This document shows, piece by piece, positions 1 to 6,874 of a DNA stretch of 15,527 nucleotides. Origin of the DNA: Candidatus Aenigmatarchaeota archaeon (GTDB lineage Archaea > Aenigmatarchaeota > Aenigmatarchaeia > QMZP01 > QMZT01); the NCBI GenBank assembly GCA_030634615.1, contig DAOWAL010000013.1, positions 1 through 15,527 on the forward strand, read 5' to 3'. Below the pieces are notes generated by a model that saw nothing but the letters and a program-made list of their open reading frames with translations, had not been told where the DNA came from and ran no database searches. Every line of letters begins with the position of its first letter. Position 1 is the stretch's first letter. The position numbers and the translations under genes were made by a program.

Positions 1-345
1 ATAGATGAATTCTTCTTTATAGACGCTGTTACAAAGGGAGTGAAAGATGAGGAATCCACAGATCAGGTTGTGTATGTATCTTCCCCAAAAGCACTTACTG
101 AATTGAATATAACAATGAAAAAAGTGCTTAAAGTTGGTAAAATAGAATCCACAATCTTCGATTCATTATCAACACTTCTCGTTTACGAGGGTTCAGCAAA
201 TGTTGTAAGATTTTCACATTCAATAGTTTCACTTTTTCGCACACTTGGAACAAAGGGTGTTTTAGTGGCACTCAAAGAGGACGTGAAAAGTGAAGTTGTA
301 AAAGACCTAAACATGTTCGTAGACGAGGTCGTGGAATTGGAGTGA
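1..345 (+). CDS. KaiC-like RecA-fold protein, P-loop part not seen (5' partial)
   Basis: The reading frame is open from base 1 and ends in TGA at 343-345. The GTG at 40 is an internal codon, because residues before it (FFFIDAVTKG) already match a relative. The visible 114 residues align along their whole length with the C-terminal part of the minus-strand protein at 9422-9970. Shared landmarks are F-F-(I/V)-D-(A/T)-(V/L)-T, a Walker B-like strand ending STIFDSLSTLLVYEG (counterpart AIIFDTISKLMIYKG), a VRF(S/T)H helix and a final DL(N/S)MF(V/A)DE(V/I) helix. The same Walker B strand occurs in the intact KaiC-like ATPase at 10125 (RIIVDSLSA). I infer a RecA/KaiC-type fold. Whether the missing N-terminus carries a P-loop is unknown; the full-length paralogue has none. 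The next gene starts one base after this stop, so the two are almost certainly co-transcribed and translationally coupled. Function unknown; a scaffold or signalling adaptor is a guess. Confidence 0.75.
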   Translation: MDEFFFIDAVTKGVKDEESTDQVVYVSSPKALTELNITMKKVLKVGKIESTIFDSLSTLLVYEGSANVVRFSHSIVSLFRTLGTKGVLVALKEDVKSEVVKDLNMFVDEVVELE

Positions 346-346
346 T

Positions 347-2908
347 ATGACGTCTAAAATGAAAAGGAAAGAATCAGAGGGAAACGAAAGCCCAGATGAA
401 TTGTATAAAGTGTTGTTAGAGCATTCACTTCAAGGAATAGTAGTCATACAAGACTTTCGAATAGTTTTTGCGAATAAAAATTTTGCCAAGATCAGCGGAT
501 ACACCATCAAGGAGATGTTGTCGCTCTCACGAGAAAAGGTAAAGGAAATGGTACACCCAGAAGATCAATCGCTGGTCTGGGGACGTTTGAGGGACCGCCT
601 AGCATGGAAGAAGATCCCGCCCCATTACGAATATCGCGGAATTCGGAAGAACGGGTCTGTATGTTTTTTGGAAATGTTCGCCAGTAGAATCACGTACCGT
701 GGAAAACCAGCTATAATTGGAACCATTATTGATATTACCGAGCAGAAGAAGACGGAGAGAGCGATAAGGGAGAGTGAGGGGAAATACAGAAACTTGGTCG
801 AGATGGCCCCTTATGGCATAGTTTCTGTTGATTTGAAAGGGGTTGTTAAGTCATGCAATGCTGCTTTTGTAAAAATTATTGGTTATTCCAAAAATGAAAT
901 TATTGGTAAGAATTTCACAAATTTACCAACACTGAGAAAGAGGGACATTCCCCAATACCTGAAATTATTCACCGATATCATGAGAGGGAAAATTCCAGAA
1001 CCCTTTGAATCTGAGTGGAAAATAAAAGACGGCTCTTTTCGTGATGCCGAGATTCGTATTGGTTTGACTAAAAGTGGTGGAAAGTTAACTGGTATGCAGG
1101 CATTTATAATGGACATCACCGAGCGTAAGAATGCCCAGGAGGTCGTGAAAACCGAGAGGGACAGGGCTCAGAAATACCTCGACATATCGGGTGTTATGTT
1201 CCTGGCACTCGACAAAGATGGCAATGTAACTCTTATAAACCGAGAGGGCTGCAATATTCTGGGTTACAAACAAAGCGAGATAATAGGACAGAAATGGTTC
1301 GACAAGTTCTTACCAGATGCTATTAAGGTTCAAGTAAAGGGAGTCTTTGTTGACATTATTGCAGGCAAAGAATCAGCACAGGGTTATTATGAAAATTATG
1401 TGAAGACAAAGAGCGGTGAAAAGAAACTGATTGCCTGGCATAATACGTTACTCAAGGACGAAAATGGCAATGCCACAGGAACGCTCAGCTCAGGCGAAGA
1501 CATCACCGAACGAAATAAAGCCACTGACGAATTACAAAAACTATCATCAATAATTCAATACAGCACAGAACTGGTCAACATGGCCACATTGGACGGAAAG
1601 ATGATTTTTTTAAATGAAGCAGGCAGAAAATTCCTCGGGATTAACCCAAAGGAAGTTGAAAAATACAAAATTTTAGATGTCATACCAGCTGAGTATGTGA
1701 ATAAAGTAAAAAGCGAAGTACTACCTTCCATAATTAAAAGAGGTGGTTGGGAAGGTGATTTAGCATACAAAAATGTCAAGACTGGTAAATTGACACATTT
1801 TCATTCCATAACATTCTCAATCAAAGATCCAAGAACAGGAAAACCTTTATATCTAGCAAATGTGTCACGTGACATAACGGAACAGATCAAAATACAAACG
1901 GAAATAAAACGAAGCGAGGAGAAATTCAGAACGCTTTATTCTTCACTCAGGGAAGGCGTTGCTTTGCATGAAGTTGTATATAACAAGAAAGGTGCTGCTA
2001 CTAATTATATAATAACAAGTGTTAATCCCGCATACGAAAAAATTACAGGACTTAAGGCAAAAGATGCTGTTGGCAAAAAAGCTTCAGAACTTTACGGAAC
2101 TGGCAAACCTCCTTATATGGATATTTTTGTTAAAGTTGCAAAAACACGAAAACCTGAAACATTTGAAACATATTTTGCTCCTATAAAAAAGCATTTCAAG
2201 ATATCTGTTGTTTCTCCGGCAAAGGGACAATTTGCAACAGTATTTGACGATATAACTGAAAGGATAACATCCGATGAAATTTCACATAAGCAAAGAGATC
2301 TTGGATTAAAACTAAGTTCTGCGGATAACCTGAAAGACGCGATGAGTACTGTTTTAGATTTTGTTACTTATCTTCCAGATGTTGACTCTGGTGGAATTTA
2401 TATACTAAATAAAAAAATAGACAGTCTTAATTTGGTAGTACACGAAGGATTGTCAAAAGAATTCTTAAATGCAACCTCTCATTACGATTCCAATTCTTCC
2501 CACATGAAATTGGTTATGGTTGGTAAACCTACATATGTAAATTATCCTAAATTTGTGCCAGATGAAAAAGATCCAATTAAGATGAAAGAGGGTCTTCGTG
2601 CTTTGGGTGTAATACCGATACTCCATGAAGATGGTGTCATCGGGGCGCTAAACATAGCATCGCACAAAAAAGATGAATTTACTGAAAGCACTCGTGATGT
2701 GCTTGAAACAACCGCTGCTCAGATTGGCGGTGTCATATCACGTATGAGGGCAGAGGAGGAGCTCAAAAAATCTAAAAAAAATCTGGAAACAAAAGTTGAT
2801 GAGCTTGAAAGATTCAGTAAGGTGGGCGTTGGCAGAGAACTAAAAATGGTGGAACTTAAGAAGAGAATTAGGGAACTTGAGAAGCAATCAAAAACAAAAT
2901 CTACATAA
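347..2908 (+). CDS. Soluble multi-PAS/GAF sensor protein without kinase domain
   Basis: The product has 853 residues with no signal peptide or membrane helix. Domains in order: PAS1 about 16-133, PAS2 143-261, PAS3 272-390, PAS4 396-514, PAS5 523-640, GAF about 647-800, and a charged coiled-coil tail 803-853. Each PAS ends in the usual D-I-(T/I)-E-(Q/R) motif: DITEQ near 129, DITER near 256, DITER near 385, DITEQ near 509 and DITER near 635. There is no H-box, N-box or G-box, so it is not a histidine kinase itself. The tail contains VDELERFSK and VGRELKMVE, a signature I recognise as recurring after PAS or kinase domains in many bacteria and archaea, function unknown to me. The same tail ends the HAMP protein at 4604-5581. 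The start follows the upstream stop by one base. It presumably senses cytoplasmic small molecules or redox state and passes the signal through the coiled coil. Parts of PAS1 and PAS3 look richer in G+C than the rest, hinting at mosaic assembly. Confidence 0.85.
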   Translation: MTSKMKRKESEGNESPDELYKVLLEHSLQGIVVIQDFRIVFANKNFAKISGYTIKEMLSLSREKVKEMVHPEDQSLVWGRLRDRLAWKKIPPHYEYRGIRKNGSVCFLEMFASRITYRGKPAIIGTIIDITEQKKTERAIRESEGKYRNLVEMAPYGIVSVDLKGVVKSCNAAFVKIIGYSKNEIIGKNFTNLPTLRKRDIPQYLKLFTDIMRGKIPEPFESEWKIKDGSFRDAEIRIGLTKSGGKLTGMQAFIMDITERKNAQEVVKTERDRAQKYLDISGVMFLALDKDGNVTLINREGCNILGYKQSEIIGQKWFDKFLPDAIKVQVKGVFVDIIAGKESAQGYYENYVKTKSGEKKLIAWHNTLLKDENGNATGTLSSGEDITERNKATDELQKLSSIIQYSTELVNMATLDGKMIFLNEAGRKFLGINPKEVEKYKILDVIPAEYVNKVKSEVLPSIIKRGGWEGDLAYKNVKTGKLTHFHSITFSIKDPRTGKPLYLANVSRDITEQIKIQTEIKRSEEKFRTLYSSLREGVALHEVVYNKKGAATNYIITSVNPAYEKITGLKAKDAVGKKASELYGTGKPPYMDIFVKVAKTRKPETFETYFAPIKKHFKISVVSPAKGQFATVFDDITERITSDEISHKQRDLGLKLSSADNLKDAMSTVLDFVTYLPDVDSGGIYILNKKIDSLNLVVHEGLSKEFLNATSHYDSNSSHMKLVMVGKPTYVNYPKFVPDEKDPIKMKEGLRALGVIPILHEDGVIGALNIASHKKDEFTESTRDVLETTAAQIGGVISRMRAEEELKKSKKNLETKVDELERFSKVGVGRELKMVELKKRIRELEKQSKTKST

Positions 2909-3060
2909 GTCATATCTCGGGTTTATACAAAACGGGAGATTTAATTAAGGGAATTTAAATAATAATTAAATAGTAAGGGTGATGGGTATGAAGAAAATAT
3001 TGGTATTTGGTTTGTGCATTTTGATGGTATTCAGCCTTTCAGGGTGCATTTCACAGGTTG
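2762..3060 (+). repeat. Long direct repeat, copy A (sensor tail + intergenic + signal peptide)
   Basis: This stretch matches 5435-5732 in collinear order (offset 2672-2673). It spans the last 48 codons of the PAS/GAF sensor, the whole intergenic region and the lipoprotein signal-peptide region of the next gene. Bases 2866-2910 are identical to 5539-5583 (45 nt), and 2947-3002 differ from 5619-5674 at only two positions. The central intergenic part (2911-2946) is much more diverged. The tail peptides share 41 of 48 residues. It looks like duplication of a unit of about 2.67 kb rather than a mobile element: there are no terminal inverted repeats and no transposase. Confidence 0.85.
2911..2983 (+). 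promoter_or_regulatory. Promoter/leader of SBP cassette 1 with dyad, TATA and Shine-Dalgarno
   Basis: A dyad spans 2914-2940: ATCTC (2914-2918) pairs with GAGAT (2936-2940) and GTTT (2921-2924) with AAAC (2930-2933), around a 5-nt centre. It contains GTTTATACAAAA, a variant of the GTTTAAACAAA word found at three other places. AT-rich TATA candidates follow (ATTTAATTAA at about 2939-2948 and TTTAAATAA at 2954-2962). GGTGAT at 2978-2983 is an ideal archaeal ribosome-binding site 4 nt before ATG 2988. It therefore favours 2988 over the in-frame GTG 2979 and ATG 2982, which overlap it. The upstream TATA candidate would leave this site in the mRNA. The dyad could instead be a termination hairpin for the preceding gene. 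Confidence 0.5.
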
Positions 3061-4580
3061 AAGAAGGAGCAGAAGTAAAGGTGAAAACAAAACCAAAGAT
3101 ATTGGTCATAGGAAGCGCTGTAGATGTTTACAATATGGACCCTGCTGTGGGATTTGATCAAGCAATTACAGCCACTATAAAATCTCTTTATGATAACCTT
3201 TACAGGCACGTTGACAATCCTCCAAGGGTCGTGCCTTGGCTTGCAGAGAGATATGAGGTTTCGGAGGATGCTATGGAGTGGACATTCTATCTAAGGGAAG
3301 ATGCGAAGTTCCATGACGGATCGCCAGTTACAGCCCAAGCCGTCAAATACTCAGCAGACAGGCTTATTGAAATCGGGAAGGGTCCGAATTCGCTGTTCAA
3401 AGGCGTGATCGATAAGGATAGCACGATAGTGATAGATGACTACACAGTGAAGTTCAAACTCTTAAAACCCTTCGCTCCGTTCCTCGATGTGATACCATGG
3501 CTTTTCATTGTAAATCCAAATATAGTGGAAGAGAATAAAGGTGATGATTTTGGACAGATGTGGTTGACAGATCATGGAGCTGGATCAGGAGCTTTCGAAA
3601 TAAAGAGAATCGTTCCTGGTGAACTCTACGAGTTCGAGGCGTTCGAAAATTATTGGAAAGGTTGGCCCGAAGAAGGGAGAATCTCAGGATTCATGAGAAA
3701 GATAATGAGAGAATCTTCTGAAAGAACAAAAGCGTTGGAAGACGGAGAGGTACACGTAGCTGACTGGTTGTCTGCAGAGGACCAACTGGTTCTTCGTGAC
3801 GTTAGTGGCATGGTGTTGGTAGATGAGCCTACACTAAATATCTATGATATAAAACTAAACAACAAGAAGACATACACGTCAGATATAAACGTGAGAAAAG
3901 CAATTTCGTATGCATTTGATTACGAAGCCTTGAAAAATATATGGGTTGGAAGGGCAAAGTTATTAAGAGGTCCTTTACCACCAGGATCTGAATGGGTCAA
4001 TGAAAATATGGAGGTATACGAAACTGACATTAATAAGGCAAAAGAAGAACTTTCAAAATCGCCATGGCCGAACGGAGGATTCGAGCTGGATTACGTTTAC
4101 GTAACCGGCCTGGAGGAAGAGAGGCAGACTGGCTTGATTCTAAAAGATCAGCTAGCGAAAATCGACATAACAGTCAACGTAATCCCAATGTCCTGGACAG
4201 ATGCAGTGGTTTTATTCTCTGATCCACAAACATCTCCTGACATGTTCCCTCTATATTCGAGTTCGGCATTCTCAGACCCGGATAACTATCTCTGGTCAGG
4301 TTACCATTCTTCACAGGTGGGCCAGTGGACAAACCCGGGACATTACGAGAATATAGAGCTTGACTCGATTCTAGAAGAGGCCAGAGGAACCATAGACGAG
4401 GATAAGAGGAAACAATTATACAATCAAGCCCAGGAGATAGTAGTTGAAGACGCAGTTAACATATTTGGCGTCATCCCACCGGATTTCCATGCATGGAATC
4501 CAAATGTAAAGGGCATTGATTACTGTCCTATCCAGGGTTCGGATGAGGAATTTTACTGGCTAAGAATAGAAGAAAACTGA
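2988..4580 (+). CDS. OppA/DppA-type (SBP family 5) substrate-binding lipoprotein
   Basis: The product has 530 residues from ATG 2988. Its N-terminus is a lipoprotein signal: MKK, a hydrophobic run, then the lipobox LSGC with Cys20. The mature protein follows the peptide/nickel-binding family 5 pattern: an early SAVDVYNMDPA strand and SLYDNLYRHV, WLAERYEVSEDAMEWTFYLR with FHDGSPVTA, a mid-domain INVRKAISYAFDY, and a C-terminal PPDFHAWNPNVKGI. Length is normal for the family. It should sit on the outer face of the membrane and bind a peptide or other small ligand. No permease or ABC ATPase gene is visible in the window; the next gene, 23 nt downstream, is a transmembrane four-helix-bundle/HAMP protein. 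I therefore infer a role in sensing, possibly in addition to transport by a system encoded elsewhere. By eye, parts of the gene look less AT-rich than the neighbouring sensor genes. The ligand cannot be read from the sequence. Confidence 0.88.
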   Translation: MKKILVFGLCILMVFSLSGCISQVEEGAEVKVKTKPKILVIGSAVDVYNMDPAVGFDQAITATIKSLYDNLYRHVDNPPRVVPWLAERYEVSEDAMEWTFYLREDAKFHDGSPVTAQAVKYSADRLIEIGKGPNSLFKGVIDKDSTIVIDDYTVKFKLLKPFAPFLDVIPWLFIVNPNIVEENKGDDFGQMWLTDHGAGSGAFEIKRIVPGELYEFEAFENYWKGWPEEGRISGFMRKIMRESSERTKALEDGEVHVADWLSAEDQLVLRDVSGMVLVDEPTLNIYDIKLNNKKTYTSDINVRKAISYAFDYEALKNIWVGRAKLLRGPLPPGSEWVNENMEVYETDINKAKEELSKSPWPNGGFELDYVYVTGLEEERQTGLILKDQLAKIDITVNVIPMSWTDAVVLFSDPQTSPDMFPLYSSSAFSDPDNYLWSGYHSSQVGQWTNPGHYENIELDSILEEARGTIDEDKRKQLYNQAQEIVVEDAVNIFGVIPPDFHAWNPNVKGIDYCPIQGSDEEFYWLRIEEN

Positions 4581-4603
4581 AATGTCATATTGGGTGAACT
4601 GAA

Positions 4604-5581
4604 ATGGTTCGTTGGACAATAGGAAGAAAATTGGCAGCGTCATTTCTAGTTCTAACCATCCTCATGGCTTTTATGGGATTTTTAGGGATAACGTCATTGG
4701 CTTTTTTGAATTCAAGTAGTAATGAGATACTGGAAAGGCAACAGCCGATTTTAACGACAATCTCAGAAATAAAAACAGACCTTCTAACCAGTAGATTGAA
4801 AATCAGTCAATATCTGAGAACAGGTAATATGGCACACTTAATTGCTGTCAGAAATGAAATGAGGGATGTTAACAATAGCATTTTATTCGTTGAGGGGGAA
4901 GCTGATGAAGAAACTCTGGAGATTTTGAATGAAATTAAAAACTCTTTCATTTCGTATAAAAATTTAATAGACAGTCTCTTATCTTTTTATGAAAAAAACC
5001 CTGATGAAACAGAAATTATAGACATGAAAAAATCCAACCTGAACTCGCTTATGGAAAATGCACTCCTAATCAAACTCGATTCACTGTACGATACTAAGAA
5101 TGAAAACATAAGAGAACTTGGAGAATTGAACAAAGAGGTTTATGAAAACTCTTTTATGATGACAACATTTCTAAGTTTAATTTTAGTTGTAATAGGACTT
5201 TTAATTTCATTTTTGGTTTCGAGAAACATAACAATTCCTTTGAAAGAAATGGCCGAACTCATACCTAGAATGGTAAGAGGAGAATTCAAGAAAATCAGAA
5301 TAAAATCAAGAGATGAGATAGGTGATCTGGCCTTTGGTTTCAATAAGATGGCCGACGATCTTAAAAAATCAAGAAAAGAACTAGAAAAATATAGCGAAGG
5401 CCTTGAAAAAGAGGTTACCGAAAGAACAAAGGAATTAGAAAAATCCAAAAAAGAACTTGAAGAAAAAGTAGATGAGCTCGAAAGATTCAGCAAGCTTACC
5501 GTGGGAAGAGAACTGAAGATGGTTGAAATGAAGAAGAAAATTAGGGAACTTGAGAAGCAATCAAAAACAAAATCTACATAA
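4604..5581 (+). CDS. Four-helix-bundle/HAMP membrane sensor lacking an output enzyme domain
   Basis: The product has 325 residues. TM1 is about 10-33 and TM2 about 184-206. Between them lie about 150 mainly helical residues resembling the four-helix-bundle sensor of chemoreceptors. A HAMP domain follows (about 205-257, with NITIPLKEM and the DEIGDLAFGFNKMADDL helix), then a continuous coiled coil (258-325). It ends in the same tail as the PAS/GAF sensor (VDELERFSK, VGRELKMVE). There is no kinase, methyl-accepting hairpin or cyclase domain, so it must act through a partner bound to the coiled coil. GGTGA at 4593-4597 lies 6 nt before ATG 4604 and supports this start. It follows the OppA-type SBP gene by 23 nt, so the SBP is the likely extracellular partner. 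This resembles the known TorT-TorS arrangement, where a periplasmic binding protein engages a helical sensor domain. The partnership is inference. Confidence 0.82.
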   Translation: MVRWTIGRKLAASFLVLTILMAFMGFLGITSLAFLNSSSNEILERQQPILTTISEIKTDLLTSRLKISQYLRTGNMAHLIAVRNEMRDVNNSILFVEGEADEETLEILNEIKNSFISYKNLIDSLLSFYEKNPDETEIIDMKKSNLNSLMENALLIKLDSLYDTKNENIRELGELNKEVYENSFMMTTFLSLILVVIGLLISFLVSRNITIPLKEMAELIPRMVRGEFKKIRIKSRDEIGDLAFGFNKMADDLKKSRKELEKYSEGLEKEVTERTKELEKSKKELEEKVDELERFSKLTVGRELKMVEMKKKIRELEKQSKTKST

Positions 5582-5732
5582 GTTCTGGCCCAGGTTTAAA
5601 CAAAATTGGAAATTTAATAAGGGAATTTAAATAATGATTAAATAGTAAGGGTGATGAGTATGAAGAAAATATTGATCTTGAGCTTGTGCTTTTTGATAGT
5701 TGTTGGACTATCAGGATGTGTTTCACAGGTTG
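5435..5732 (+). repeat. Long direct repeat, copy B
   Basis: This is the partner of 2762-3060. It covers the tail codons of the HAMP protein, the intergenic region and the signal-peptide region of the LivK-type SBP. The best-conserved parts are 5539-5583 (identical to 2866-2910) and 5619-5674 (two differences from 2947-3002, including the ribosome-binding site and first codons). Only the middle of the intergenic region, around 5584-5618, has diverged. Because the repeats are direct, recombination between them would remove or amplify exactly one SBP plus one sensor gene. Confidence 0.85.
5584..5655 (+). promoter_or_regulatory. Promoter/leader of SBP cassette 2 with GTTTAAACAAAATT word
   Basis: GTTTAAACAAAATT lies at 5594-5607, 66 nt before ATG 5660. 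The same 14 bases occur at 11155-11168. TATA candidates are ATTTAATAA at about 5612-5620 and TTTAAATAA at 5626-5634. GGTGAT at 5650-5655 stands 4 nt before ATG 5660 and fixes that start over the in-frame GTG 5651 and ATG 5654. The layout mirrors the leader at 2911-2983, so both cassettes are probably transcribed under the same type of control. Confidence 0.5.
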
Positions 5733-6856
5733 GAGAAATTGGCGGAGAAAAGACAATAAAAATAGTGACAAGTGCTCCTATGAGGAGTATAAATCATGGA
5801 CAGGATATATCCAGAGGAGTGAAATTAGCTTTGGAAGAGGTTAATTATCAAGTAAGCAATTTTAAGATAGAAATTGTAACCGAAGATGATGGTGATGAGA
5901 ATGGTCAATGGCAGGAATCCTTGGAAGAGGAAATTGCCAAAAGAGCAGTTGCTGACCAAGATGTAATGGCTTACATAGCAACACTTAACAGTGGAGCTGC
6001 AAAGATAAGCATTCCGATAACAAACGAGGGGGGACTTGTTCAAATAAGTCCTGCAAACACTTGGCCAGGACTTACAAAAGCAGGATTTTTCCCAGGAGAG
6101 CCAGGCATATTTTATCCTACAGGAATGCGTAACTTTTTCAGAGTCTGCACAACAGACGATAACCAAGGTCCGGCAGCAGCAATATGGGCAAAGGACCTGG
6201 GGTTCAAAAACATATTCATATACGATGATGGAGAGGCATACGGGAAAGGAATAGCAGATTTATTCGCAGAAAAAGCAACTGTAATAGGCTTAAATGTAGT
6301 GGGACAGAAAACCATTGATAGGACAGCAGAAGATCTTACAGATGAACTAAATGAGATAAAGGATTTGGATATAGACCTTATCTATTTTGGAGGCATGAGT
6401 TCACATGGCGCAATTCCAATAATCAAAGGAATAGAAGAGTTGGAAATGACAGCAAAATTCATGGCTCCCGATGGCGTTATGGATCCCGCCTTTATTGAAG
6501 GAGGAGTAGATGCTACAGAAGGGGCATATCTGACTACGGTGGCGGTTCCACCAGAAGAAGTAGGAGGAAAGGCAAATGATTTCTACAATAACTATGTGGA
6601 AATGTATGACATGGAACCAGGATCCTTCTCTGGATTAGGCTATGAAGCAGCAAAGGTAGTACTACTGGCAATTGAAAAGGCAGGAACAAATGATAGAGGA
6701 ATGATATTGGAGGAAGTCTCCAAAATAAAAGACTATGATGGTCTTTTCGGCACTTGGAGTTTCGATCAGAATGGTGACACTACTTTGACTTTAATGAGTG
6801 GAAACATAGTGAAAGATAAGGTCTTTGTTTTTGAAAAACTACTGAGTGCAAAATAA
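5660..6856 (+). CDS. LivK-type (Peripla_BP_6) substrate-binding lipoprotein
   Basis: The product has 398 residues from ATG 5660. A lipoprotein signal ends in the lipobox LSGC with Cys20. The body follows the branched-chain amino-acid/ANP-receptor type I binding fold: GQDISRGVKLALEEVN, an edge strand KIEIVTEDDGDENG, AYIATLNSGAAKISIPITNE followed by QISPANTWPGL, FKNIFIYDDGEAYGKGIADL, LIYFGGMSSHGAIPIIKGI and SGLGYEAAKVVLLAIEKAG. Length is normal. It is predicted to be an extracellular, lipid-anchored protein binding an amino acid or related molecule. No LivHMGF transporter genes are present; the next gene, 18 nt downstream, is a Cache-domain histidine kinase. I infer that it is a ligand presenter for that kinase, analogous to LuxP with LuxQ. 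The signal peptide and leader are near-duplicates of those of the OppA-type gene, although the mature proteins belong to different families. Confidence 0.88.
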   Translation: MKKILILSLCFLIVVGLSGCVSQVGEIGGEKTIKIVTSAPMRSINHGQDISRGVKLALEEVNYQVSNFKIEIVTEDDGDENGQWQESLEEEIAKRAVADQDVMAYIATLNSGAAKISIPITNEGGLVQISPANTWPGLTKAGFFPGEPGIFYPTGMRNFFRVCTTDDNQGPAAAIWAKDLGFKNIFIYDDGEAYGKGIADLFAEKATVIGLNVVGQKTIDRTAEDLTDELNEIKDLDIDLIYFGGMSSHGAIPIIKGIEELEMTAKFMAPDGVMDPAFIEGGVDATEGAYLTTVAVPPEEVGGKANDFYNNYVEMYDMEPGSFSGLGYEAAKVVLLAIEKAGTNDRGMILEEVSKIKDYDGLFGTWSFDQNGDTTLTLMSGNIVKDKVFVFEKLLSAK

Positions 6857-6874
6857 AGAATAAGAAAAGATAAA

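Noticed and set aside
40..345. Treating GTG at 40 as the start of the first gene
   Set aside because: The frame is open to base 1 and the residues before 40 already align with the paralogue at 9422-9970, so the gene is cut by the window edge.
347..2908. Calling the PAS/GAF protein a histidine kinase
   Set aside because: No H-box, N-box, G1 or G2 motif is present; the protein ends in the coiled-coil tail after GAF.
2866..2910. The 45-nt identical block as an attachment site or insertion-sequence end
   Set aside because: It is coding tail sequence embedded in a longer homologous region, with no integrase, transposase or inverted ends.
2979..2987. GTG 2979 or ATG 2982 as start of the OppA-type SBP (and GTG 5651 or ATG 5654 for the LivK-type SBP)
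   Set aside because: These codons overlap the GGTGAT ribosome-binding site. The next ATG (2988; 5660) is correctly spaced and gives a clean MKK lipoprotein signal.
5140..5493. Minus-strand open frame of 117 codons
   Set aside because: It is antisense to the HAMP/coiled-coil coding region; the Ser/Leu/Phe-rich product is the mirror of Lys/Glu-rich coiled-coil codons.
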